From NCBI GenBank assembly GCA_029880855.1, contig JAOUNS010000004.1, forward strand, positions 1-64,000: a stretch of 64,000 nt of DNA, read 5' to 3'. Every line of letters starts with the position of its first letter. The stretch's first letter is position 1. Positions 26,157 to 33,707 of the stretch are shown in pieces. The position numbers and the translations under genes are program-made. The DNA is from Gammaproteobacteria bacterium. Its GTDB lineage: Bacteria; Pseudomonadota; Gammaproteobacteria; UBA6429; Thiohalophilaceae. The notes under the pieces are model-generated. The model worked only from the letters and a program-made list of their open reading frames with translations. It was not told the origin of the DNA and did no database searches.

Positions 26157-27401
26157 ATGAATAAACCGGAAACATCCCATCCCCTGCGACAAGTTCCGGC
26201 CCGCCCCGGCAAACTGCTCTGTCTGGGCACAGCCCTGCTGTTCGGCCTTGCCTCGCTTAATGCTGTGGCCGGCCCAAGAGAACAACTGAAACGTATCCAT
26301 GACCGCCTCACCGGTACACCACCATCAAACGAAGTATTGGCACAACTGAACTCTGTTTATACCGGAGCCGGCGGTGGCAATAATGGTCTGGTGGCCGCCG
26401 CCCTTGCCATTATGGATGATACTTCTGACACCTACGTATCAGGTGGAATGGGCCAGAATTTTTATAACGTCACCCTGAAAAACATGGCCACGCCCTGGAC
26501 CAATGAAGCCCAGACTGTGTTTGCCCCACTGAATGATTACAGCGCCATGGTGATTGGTATGGTAGCCAACAATGACGACTTCCGTGAGCTGCTGTATGCC
26601 AACTACTATTATATAGGCAGCGGCGCCCCCCCGGCCGCCACCAACAATACCCACTATGAGACGCTGGAGAGCAACAACGCCAATCTGGCCCGGGATTTGA
26701 CCAAGACAAACCAACCGGTCTCTGCACCGGCCGGTATCATGACCACCCGTGCCGCCGCCCGCGCATTCTATATAGATGGAACCAACCGGGCCATGTTCCG
26801 CTTCACCATACTCAACCACCTTTGCTATGACCTGGAACAGATCAAGGACAACACCCGTCCCTTTGACCGCATTCGTCAGGATGTCTCGCGCAGTCCCGGT
26901 GGCGACAGCCGCATCTTTATGAATGCCTGTGCCGGTTGCCATGCCGGTATGGACCCCATGGCCCAGGCCTTCGCCTATTACCAGTGGGATTATCCCCCCG
27001 GTGATGAAGACGGCGGGCAGCTGGTATATACCCCCGGTGCAGTCCAGCCCAAGTACTTGATCAATGCCTCCAACTTTAAGGACGGCTACGAGACCACCAA
27101 TGATGCCTGGGAAAATCGCTGGCGCAGTGGCGATAACGCCTGGCTGCTTTGGGACACCGGTCTGCCCGGCAATGGACAGGGCGCACAATCACTGGGCCAG
27201 GAACTGGCGCACAGCAAGGCCTTTGCTGTCTGCCAGGTGAAAAAGGTCTTCAAAACTGTCTGCCAGCGTGATCCTGATGTTACAGACACTGCTGCCTTCG
27301 ATGCCATCGTGTCTGATTTCACCACCATTTCATATGGCGGCAATACCCACAACCTGAAGCGCGCCTTCGCCGGAGCTGCCGCCTATTGCAGCGGTAACTG
27401 A
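26157..27401 (+). CDS. Exported mono-haem c-type cytochrome-like protein
   Basis: 414 residues from ATG 26157 (GAGG ribosome site just upstream). A long signal peptide ends about GLASLNAVA-GPR. One haem motif, CAGCH in MNACAGCHAGMDPMAQAFAYY, has the CxxCHxxMDPxxxA form seen in the DUF1588/planctomycete-type cytochrome proteins that accompany DUF1501-like partners. Cysteines near the C-terminus (VCQVKKVFKTVCQRD) may form a disulfide. It starts the right arm of the redox island; two larger exported proteins follow at 27- and 39-bp gaps, so it is probably an operon. Confidence 0.8.
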   Translation: MNKPETSHPLRQVPARPGKLLCLGTALLFGLASLNAVAGPREQLKRIHDRLTGTPPSNEVLAQLNSVYTGAGGGNNGLVAAALAIMDDTSDTYVSGGMGQNFYNVTLKNMATPWTNEAQTVFAPLNDYSAMVIGMVANNDDFRELLYANYYYIGSGAPPAATNNTHYETLESNNANLARDLTKTNQPVSAPAGIMTTRAAARAFYIDGTNRAMFRFTILNHLCYDLEQIKDNTRPFDRIRQDVSRSPGGDSRIFMNACAGCHAGMDPMAQAFAYYQWDYPPGDEDGGQLVYTPGAVQPKYLINASNFKDGYETTNDAWENRWRSGDNAWLLWDTGLPGNGQGAQSLGQELAHSKAFAVCQVKKVFKTVCQRDPDVTDTAAFDAIVSDFTTISYGGNTHNLKRAFAGAAAYCSGN

Positions 27402-27428
27402 TAAAACTGAACACAGGGATATGCAAGA

Positions 27429-30122
27429 ATGCACAAGACCATTCTGAACCGGAACAGTCACCACGGACACCATCAGCCGCAACGCAACAGTGTCTTGTCA
27501 TATCTATTACTCGGTTTCATGTTGACCGGGTTGGCTGCATGCGGTGGCGGTGATGACACTCAACAAAATCCAGGCAGTGGCAGCGCCAGTCTGACCAGTC
27601 CGGCCTATGACGGCCCCGTGGCCCGCGATGCCCAGGTGCTGGGTTATCAGAACAATGTCTGGGAAAGATTGCGCGGTGAAGGCGCTTGCGGTCGCTGCCA
27701 TCGTTCCGATGCCGGTATCAAGCAGCCGCCCTACTTTGTCGACTGGCTGAATGTGAATAATGCCTATGACGCGATGATTGCCTATAGCCCGGCCCTGGTG
27801 AACCTCGCTGAACCGGAAAAATCCCGACTGGTCACCAAGGTGGCGGAAGGTCATAACTGCTGGTTGCCCTCGGCGGCAGCCTGCGCCACGTTGATCACCA
27901 GTTATATCGAGAGTTGGGCCTCCGGCAGCGGTGGTGAAGCCGGTCGCGCTATTGACCTGAAGCCACCCACTACCCTGCGTGAACCGGCAGCAACCCGATT
28001 TTTCCCGGCCACATTCGATGGCACCAATCCCGGTTATACGACTGTATTGAACGTGCCCAATGATACGGATGATTACTCCATCCACTCTATGCTGACAACC
28101 CATTGCAGTGGTTGTCACCGGAGCACAGCACCCGACCCCCAGGCCCCCTATTTTGCCGATCCCGATCCACAAACTTCGTATGAAGCGGCCCAGACCAAGA
28201 TGGATTTGAACAACCCGGCCAACTCCAGTTTTGTGTTGCGCCTGGCCGCCGGTCACCAGATTTGGGATACCGCGCAAAACAACTCACAGGATATGCAATT
28301 CCTGATCGAACAGTTTGCCGGCGGAATCACCCCGAATCAGGTCAATAATCCGGAAACAGTGAGCAAGGCCCTGAGGTTTGAAGAAGCGGTCATCGCCTCC
28401 GGCGGCAACCGCTACGAGGCCAACCAGATCGCCCTGTACGAATTCAGAACCGGCAGCGGTAATACCATCGTCGACACCAGTGGCGTGATGCCGGAACTCA
28501 ACCTGACCCTGGAAGGCGCTGAAGCCCCGGCCGGTACCCGTAATGGGGATTACCGCTGGTTGACCACCTACGGGGTTGAATTTATCTCACCCCAGGCCTT
28601 CGCCCATGCCACCGTAGCAAACAGCAAGAAACTGAATGATCTGATCAAACTGAGCGGCGAATACTCCATTGAGGCCTGGGTAATCCCCGGCAACGTGACA
28701 CAGGAAAACTCGAATATTGTCAGTTACTCGGCAGGCACCGCCTCGGAGGACCGGAATTTCACCCTCGGTCAAACCATGTATAACTATGACTTTATCCAGT
28801 TAAGCAGCACCACCACAGACCCGTTCAACGATACCTTGTCCACCGCCGATGCGGCTGAACGGGCTCAGGCCACCCTGCAACATGTGGTCGTTACCTTCGA
28901 CCCCATCAACGGTCGCCGCATCTATGTAAATGGTGAATACACCGGTGATGCCGACACCTCGGCGCCGGGCAATTTTGCCGACTGGAATGACGGTTTCGCC
29001 CTGCTGTTTGGCGGTGACTCCGGCGGAACCCGACCCTGGCTGGGTACACTGCGGATGGTGTCGATCCATAACCGCGCCCTGAACGATGCGCAGATACAAC
29101 AGAACTATGCCGTGGGTGTGGGTCAGAAGTACTTCATGATGTTCGGCGTCAGTCACCTGACCGGTACCATGGGTGATCCCGATTATGTGGGTGATGCGTA
29201 TGTGGTCTTCGAAGTCAGCCAGTTTGATGATTACAGTTACCTGTTTGCCAAGCCGCGCTTCCTGACCAAGGATACCTCGCTTACTCCGGCAGACATTAAC
29301 CTGAACATGCGCGGCATGCGTATCGGTGTCAACGGCAGTCTGGCCCGGGTGGGTCAGGCCTACAGTACGCTGGATCTGACCATCGGCGGCGGCAACTATG
29401 ATCCGGCCGAAGGCCAGCTGTTGTCCCCCATGGGCACCATCCTCGAGTTGAAGCAGGGTCAGCAATATGACGACTTCTATCTGGCTTTCGAACAGTTTGG
29501 GCCGACTCTCCGCGCCTTTACGGATACCAGCAATACGACGCCGCCGCCGCTGCCGACTATCGCCCTGGATGATCGCGGCAGTGATCTGGGTATGCGCACC
29601 TTTGAAGAGATCAACGTGACCATGTCCGCTCTGACCGGTGTTCCACGGACTCATACCCAGATTCGGGACAACATCTACGCCACCTACTTCCAGCAGTTGC
29701 CGGCGGTAGCCAATGCGGATGCCTTCCTGAACTCGCACCAGATGGCGATCGCACAAATGGCGCTGAACTATTGCGATATTCTGGTCAACACCAATCCGGG
29801 CTATTTCGCCGGATTCGTCTTCAGTGAAGACGAGAACGTTGCCTTCAACTCCCCGGCCAAGCGCGCCTTCATCATCAATCCGTTACTGGAGAAAATGATG
29901 AATGCGGATCTGGTGACACCGGCCAATGACCTGGCCACACAGCCGACGGCCGGCGATCTGTCGGGTGAAATAGACGCGCTTATAACCAGAATGATCAGCT
30001 GTGAGCAACCGCTCCCGCCTGAACCGGCTCGCGTATGCGCCACCGGCCCGGCCAGAACAGCACAAATCGTCAAGGCAAGCTGTGCCGCCGTCTTGGGCAG
30101 CGCTGTCATGCAGATGCAATAA
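27429..30122 (+). CDS. Di-haem lipoprotein with LamG domain
   Basis: 897 residues. The lipobox LAAC (Cys38) lies in GFMLTGLAACGGGDD. Two c-haem motifs are visible: CGRCH near residue 93 (GEGACGRCHRSDAG) and CSGCH near 229 (TTHCSGCHRSTAP). A LamG/concanavalin-like domain spans roughly 400-570 (LIKLSGEYSIEAWVIPGNVTQENSNIVSYSAG ... GRRIYVNGEYTGD ... WLGTLRMVSIHNRALND). The C-terminal part (RTFEEINVTMSALTGVPRTH ... NYCDILVNT) resembles the helical part of DUF1592-type cytochrome proteins. It is presumably on the cell surface or periplasmic face, with electron transfer and glycan- or mineral-binding parts in one chain. The exact reaction is unknown. Confidence 0.8.
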   Translation: MHKTILNRNSHHGHHQPQRNSVLSYLLLGFMLTGLAACGGGDDTQQNPGSGSASLTSPAYDGPVARDAQVLGYQNNVWERLRGEGACGRCHRSDAGIKQPPYFVDWLNVNNAYDAMIAYSPALVNLAEPEKSRLVTKVAEGHNCWLPSAAACATLITSYIESWASGSGGEAGRAIDLKPPTTLREPAATRFFPATFDGTNPGYTTVLNVPNDTDDYSIHSMLTTHCSGCHRSTAPDPQAPYFADPDPQTSYEAAQTKMDLNNPANSSFVLRLAAGHQIWDTAQNNSQDMQFLIEQFAGGITPNQVNNPETVSKALRFEEAVIASGGNRYEANQIALYEFRTGSGNTIVDTSGVMPELNLTLEGAEAPAGTRNGDYRWLTTYGVEFISPQAFAHATVANSKKLNDLIKLSGEYSIEAWVIPGNVTQENSNIVSYSAGTASEDRNFTLGQTMYNYDFIQLSSTTTDPFNDTLSTADAAERAQATLQHVVVTFDPINGRRIYVNGEYTGDADTSAPGNFADWNDGFALLFGGDSGGTRPWLGTLRMVSIHNRALNDAQIQQNYAVGVGQKYFMMFGVSHLTGTMGDPDYVGDAYVVFEVSQFDDYSYLFAKPRFLTKDTSLTPADINLNMRGMRIGVNGSLARVGQAYSTLDLTIGGGNYDPAEGQLLSPMGTILELKQGQQYDDFYLAFEQFGPTLRAFTDTSNTTPPPLPTIALDDRGSDLGMRTFEEINVTMSALTGVPRTHTQIRDNIYATYFQQLPAVANADAFLNSHQMAIAQMALNYCDILVNTNPGYFAGFVFSEDENVAFNSPAKRAFIINPLLEKMMNADLVTPANDLATQPTAGDLSGEIDALITRMISCEQPLPPEPARVCATGPARTAQIVKASCAAVLGSAVMQMQ

Positions 30123-30161
30123 CCGGGAAAATGGACAAGAGAATTTAGAGGAACCGAAAAC

Positions 30162-31787
30162 ATGGGTAAAAAACGCCAACCACTGCATCCAGACGCGCCC
30201 CTGTTGCATCCGGATCATCCCAGGCCGGTGACACGCCGCGACTTCCTGCGCCAGGGCCTGATCTCCGGCAGCGGCATTTTGCTTGGCGGCGGCCTGATGA
30301 GTCTGTTTGCCAACCCGCGGGAAGCCATGGCATTGTCAACAGATATCCTGACCAACATCAAACCGGCCGGCTGCCGGGTCGGTCAGGCCCTGGGACCCAA
30401 CCTGCCCATGATCTGTTTTGACCTGGCCGGTGGCGCCGCCATGGCCGGTTCCAACGTGTTGGGCGGCGGCCCCGGCGGCCAACTCGACCTGCTGAGCACC
30501 GCCGGCTACAGCCTGATGGGAATCCCCGGTGATCTCCTGCCAGAGACCCCCACCATGAACAATATCAGTGACCAGCTTGGTTTGCTGTTCCATGCCGACA
30601 GCCAGTTCCTGGCCGGCATGGTGGAAAAAGCCGGCGCCGCTCTGCCCAATATCAACGGTGTCATGATTGCCGCCCGTTCCGATAACGATACCGGCAATAA
30701 TCCACACAATCCCATGTATGCCATTGCCGAAGCCTTCCGCACTGACTATCGGGTCAACCCGGCCGGCACAGACGGCGGCGTGGTCTCTCTGATTGGTTCC
30801 CGGAACAGTGATTCCGGCGGTAACTCCATGGCGCCGTTGCGTTTCATCAACGCCGAACGTCGCCCGGCAAAGGTGGATCGTCCCAGCGACGTCACCGGCA
30901 TGGTCGATATCGGCAACCTGACCGCCATCCTCGACAAGGATGATGTGGTCGCCGCCATGGAATCCATGGTGCGTCTGAGCCACGCCAAGCTGGGTCGCAA
31001 CATCATCCATCCAACTCGCGATATGGTCATCAAGGATTTGATCCGTTGTGGCTATATCTCCGCCGCAGACCTGGCCGAGCGGTTTGGCAGCGTCAATGTA
31101 GATCCAGGCGCCGACCCCGAGATTGTTGAACAGACAACCCAGCCACCGACTATTACCCCGATCTTTACCGCCGCCGAATGGAATGACGGTGAGTTCCGCA
31201 AGACCGCCTCGGTCATGAAAATGGTCATCGACGGCCATGCCGGGGCCGGCACCATCACCATGGGCGGCTACGATTATCACACCGGTGATCGCACCACCGG
31301 CGAAGCCCGCGACCTGCGTGCCGGCCGTTGCATGGGGGCCTGTCTCGACTATGCCCGCCGCCGCGGTGTACCACTGCTGATGTATGTATTCAGTGACGGC
31401 TCGGTCTTCAGTAACGGCACCACCGATGGCACCGGCAAGGGTGTCTGGACCGGAGACAATTCCGGTACGGCCGGCGCCTTCATGCTCCTCTATGATCCCA
31501 ACGCAGCCGGTCGCCCGGTGGTTAACACCAACCAGATCGGCTGGTATTCCCGGCAGGGCGCCGTAGTGACCGCCTCCAGCCCGGCCGCCAATAACGTCAA
31601 CCAGTTGGTCAACACTGTGCTGCTCAACTACATGTCGGCCAGCGGTATGCTGGAAGCATCCACCGCACCGTTTTTCAATATCTTTAATCAGCTTGGATTC
31701 AACCACGGTCTGGGGGACACAGCGAGCATTGACCGACTGACTGCGTTGCGCCCGATTGCTCCGCCACCACCACCGCCCGGTCCCTGA
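30162..31787 (+). CDS. Tat-exported DUF1501-like protein
   Basis: 541 residues. The twin-arginine signal TRRDFLRQGLISGSGILLGGG at 24-44 shows export of a folded, perhaps cofactor-bearing, protein. The TMGGYDYHTGD block near 366 resembles the GGFDTH motif of DUF1501 proteins (sulfatase-like fold), and DGSVFSNG fits a metal-site region. The tail PPPPPPGP is simple sequence. Partnership with DUF1588-type cytochromes is the usual context of DUF1501. The function is unknown. It is third in the right arm. Confidence 0.75.
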   Translation: MGKKRQPLHPDAPLLHPDHPRPVTRRDFLRQGLISGSGILLGGGLMSLFANPREAMALSTDILTNIKPAGCRVGQALGPNLPMICFDLAGGAAMAGSNVLGGGPGGQLDLLSTAGYSLMGIPGDLLPETPTMNNISDQLGLLFHADSQFLAGMVEKAGAALPNINGVMIAARSDNDTGNNPHNPMYAIAEAFRTDYRVNPAGTDGGVVSLIGSRNSDSGGNSMAPLRFINAERRPAKVDRPSDVTGMVDIGNLTAILDKDDVVAAMESMVRLSHAKLGRNIIHPTRDMVIKDLIRCGYISAADLAERFGSVNVDPGADPEIVEQTTQPPTITPIFTAAEWNDGEFRKTASVMKMVIDGHAGAGTITMGGYDYHTGDRTTGEARDLRAGRCMGACLDYARRRGVPLLMYVFSDGSVFSNGTTDGTGKGVWTGDNSGTAGAFMLLYDPNAAGRPVVNTNQIGWYSRQGAVVTASSPAANNVNQLVNTVLLNYMSASGMLEASTAPFFNIFNQLGFNHGLGDTASIDRLTALRPIAPPPPPPGP

Positions 31788-31805
31788 TTGCCCCGGCTTA
31801 TGCTA

Positions 31806-31829
31806 CCTTAACCGTCCTGACGGTTAAGG
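31806..31829. promoter_or_regulatory. 11-bp perfect palindrome before apbE
   Basis: CCTTAACCGTC (31806-31816) and GACGGTTAAGG (31819-31829) are exact inverted repeats with a 2-base centre; three more pairs extend it with one mismatch. It occupies the 52-bp gap between the Tat gene stop and the apbE ATG. As DNA it could be an operator; as RNA it would hide the region just upstream of the apbE ribosome site. No T-run follows. Confidence 0.5.
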
Positions 31830-31839
31830 CAGCCAAATC

Positions 31840-32817
31840 ATGTTGCACAAAATCCTGCCCCTCACACTCCTGCTTGGCTGGTGCGCAAGCCAACCTGTCT
31901 GCGCCGACTGGTACAGTCGTGAGCAAGCTGTCATGGGTACGGCCGTGCGGGTCGAGCTGTGGCATGAAAACCGGACGGCGGCTGAACAATGTATGGATCG
32001 GGTCATGAAAAACATGCACCGCATCGATCTCGCCATGAGTCCGTTCAAACCCGACAGTGAACTGAGCAAACTCAATCGCGAAGCGGCCATTCGACCATTC
32101 AAGGTCAGTCAGGAGTTGTTTCAACTCATGCAGCGCGCCAATGAGATTTCGGTCCTGACCCATGGCCGGTTTGACATCACCTTTGCCAGTGTCGGCTATC
32201 TGTATGACTATCGCAAAGGACTCAAACCCGATGCGACACAGCTGAAGTCACTGCAAGCGGCGATCAACTACCGGCATATCGTGTTTGATGCGGCCGAACA
32301 AACCATCGCCTTCCAGCATCCCAATGTACGCATCGACCTGGGTGGTATCGCCAAAGGGCATGCGGTGGATCAGGGTATCGCCATTCTGCGGCAATGCGGC
32401 ATACAAAACGCCCTGCTCAGCGCCGGGGGTGACAGTTATATTTTGGGTGACCGGCGTGGACGTCCCTGGATGACCGGCATTCGACACCCGCGACAAAAAG
32501 GCAAATTTGCCCTCGTCATCCCGCTCTCGGATACGGCGGTCTCCACCTCCGGTGATTATGAGCGATATTTCATCAAGAATGGTGTGCGCTATCACCACAT
32601 CATCAGTCCGGACAGTGGCAAGCCGGCCCCTCTTTCACGCAGCGTCACCATCCTGGGTCCTGATGCCACCACCACGGATGCCCTCTCCACCGCCTGCTTT
32701 GTGCTGGGACCGGAGAAGGCCGCGCAATTGGTGGAAACACTGCCCGACATCGAAGCCATCATCATCGACGCTGACGGCAAAACCCGCTACACCAGCGGCC
32801 TGCAGTCACCGCCATGA
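31840..32817 (+). CDS. apbE: FAD:protein FMN transferase ApbE
   Basis: 325 residues with a signal peptide ending SQPVCA-DWY. ApbE attaches FMN covalently to a Thr/Ser of periplasmic redox proteins. Conserved blocks: MGTAVRVELW, MSPFKPDSELSKLN, RIDLGGIAKGHAVDQ, NALLSAGGDSYILG, HHIISPDSGKPA and the metal-binding DATTTDALSTACFVLG. It ends the right arm of the redox island and is 52 bp past the Tat gene. No obvious flavinylation motif (D-x-x-(S/T)-G-A-T) is seen in the neighbouring proteins, so its substrate is open. Confidence 0.93.
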   Translation: MLHKILPLTLLLGWCASQPVCADWYSREQAVMGTAVRVELWHENRTAAEQCMDRVMKNMHRIDLAMSPFKPDSELSKLNREAAIRPFKVSQELFQLMQRANEISVLTHGRFDITFASVGYLYDYRKGLKPDATQLKSLQAAINYRHIVFDAAEQTIAFQHPNVRIDLGGIAKGHAVDQGIAILRQCGIQNALLSAGGDSYILGDRRGRPWMTGIRHPRQKGKFALVIPLSDTAVSTSGDYERYFIKNGVRYHHIISPDSGKPAPLSRSVTILGPDATTTDALSTACFVLGPEKAAQLVETLPDIEAIIIDADGKTRYTSGLQSPP

Positions 32818-33150
32818 AGGAATTCTTGATATTTCTTGGTCAAATTGTGACCAAACCCACAGTAAGTCAAGGGCAAGAAGATTACATTCCAGAATGAGAA
32901 CCAATTCAAATAACAGGCAATATCACCGCACCATGGAGTGAGTCGATTAATGCTGTTTGACCCGGTGCCTGGGCTACGAAAATTGCGCACAGATCAGTCA
33001 TATTTCGGGATCACACAGTACGTGACGAAATTCTTTGTCGACTCAATCCGGATACAGGTAAACTAACGGCATATTCATTTCGATTGTGAGATGAGCCGGT
33101 TGCGCCGGACGTCCGGCGAGTTGAGCGCAAGGAGAGACGGGATTCAGGAT
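32818..33150. other. Intergenic region before the TPR/Exb cluster
   Basis: 333 bp without a gene. It holds TGGTCA-aatt-GTGACCA-like inverted sequence at 32838-32853 overlapping a CRP-like site, TGTGA-CCAAAC-CCACA (32846-32861, nine of ten bases). A ribosome site (GGAGAGACGGG) stands ahead of the gene start at 33151. It is the probable promoter region for the nine-gene block that follows. Confidence 0.5.
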
Positions 33151-33693
33151 ATGAAAATCTATCATCACCTCATTATGTTTTGTTTGGCACTGGGCACCAT
33201 CGGCAGCACCTCCCTCCACGCCGAGGAGAAAAAGGCCGACACCAAACTCTCTGTTATGGATGGACGGGTCCAGGATCTGAAGAAAGATATTCTCGATTTA
33301 AACCGGGACCTGTTTATTCTGGAAGAAGAACTGCTCTTCCCCGCCAATACCCAATTCACCGTGTTTCTGTCCATGGACACCGGCAAACTGTTTAATCTGG
33401 ACTCTGTACAGTTAAAACTGAATGACAAGATCGTCGCCAACCACCTCTACACCGAACAGGAGTCCAAGGCCCTGTTTCGCGGCGGCGTACAACGGGTTTA
33501 TATCGGCAACCTGCCGACCGGCAAACATGAGCTGGTTGCCCTGTTTACGGGCCAGGGACCCAAAGGCCGCACCTTCCGCCGCGCCGCCTCGGTCACAGTG
33601 GAAAAAGTCAGCAATCCAAAATTTGTCGAATTGAAGATCACGGATGATGTTGATAAGCAACAACCCAGGTTCGATGTAAAAGTCTGGGAATAG
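33151..33693 (+). CDS. Exported protein of unknown function, first gene of the TPR/Exb block
   Basis: 180 residues from ATG 33151; a signal peptide ends LGTIGSTSLHA-EEK. Residues 32-65 form a short coiled coil (MDGRVQDLKKDILDLNRDLFILEEELLFP). The rest is predicted beta-rich, with a PEGA-like rhythm (GGVQRVYIGNLPTGKHELVALFTGQGPKG). It may be a periplasmic adaptor. It is 14 bp ahead of the first TPR gene and in one transcript with it. I do not recognise a named family. Confidence 0.75.
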   Translation: MKIYHHLIMFCLALGTIGSTSLHAEEKKADTKLSVMDGRVQDLKKDILDLNRDLFILEEELLFPANTQFTVFLSMDTGKLFNLDSVQLKLNDKIVANHLYTEQESKALFRGGVQRVYIGNLPTGKHELVALFTGQGPKGRTFRRAASVTVEKVSNPKFVELKITDDVDKQQPRFDVKVWE

Positions 33694-33707
33694 ACGGTCC
33701 AGCAACG

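Noticed and set aside
28800-29756. Long reverse frame opposite the LamG protein gene
   Set aside because: It lies entirely within a confident gene and has no signal, domain or ribosome site.
30336-31706. 456-codon open frame opposite the Tat-exported protein gene
   Set aside because: It is a shadow of codon bias in a high-GC gene. The forward product has a Tat signal and family features; the reverse frame shows only Gly/His/Val-rich low-information sequence.
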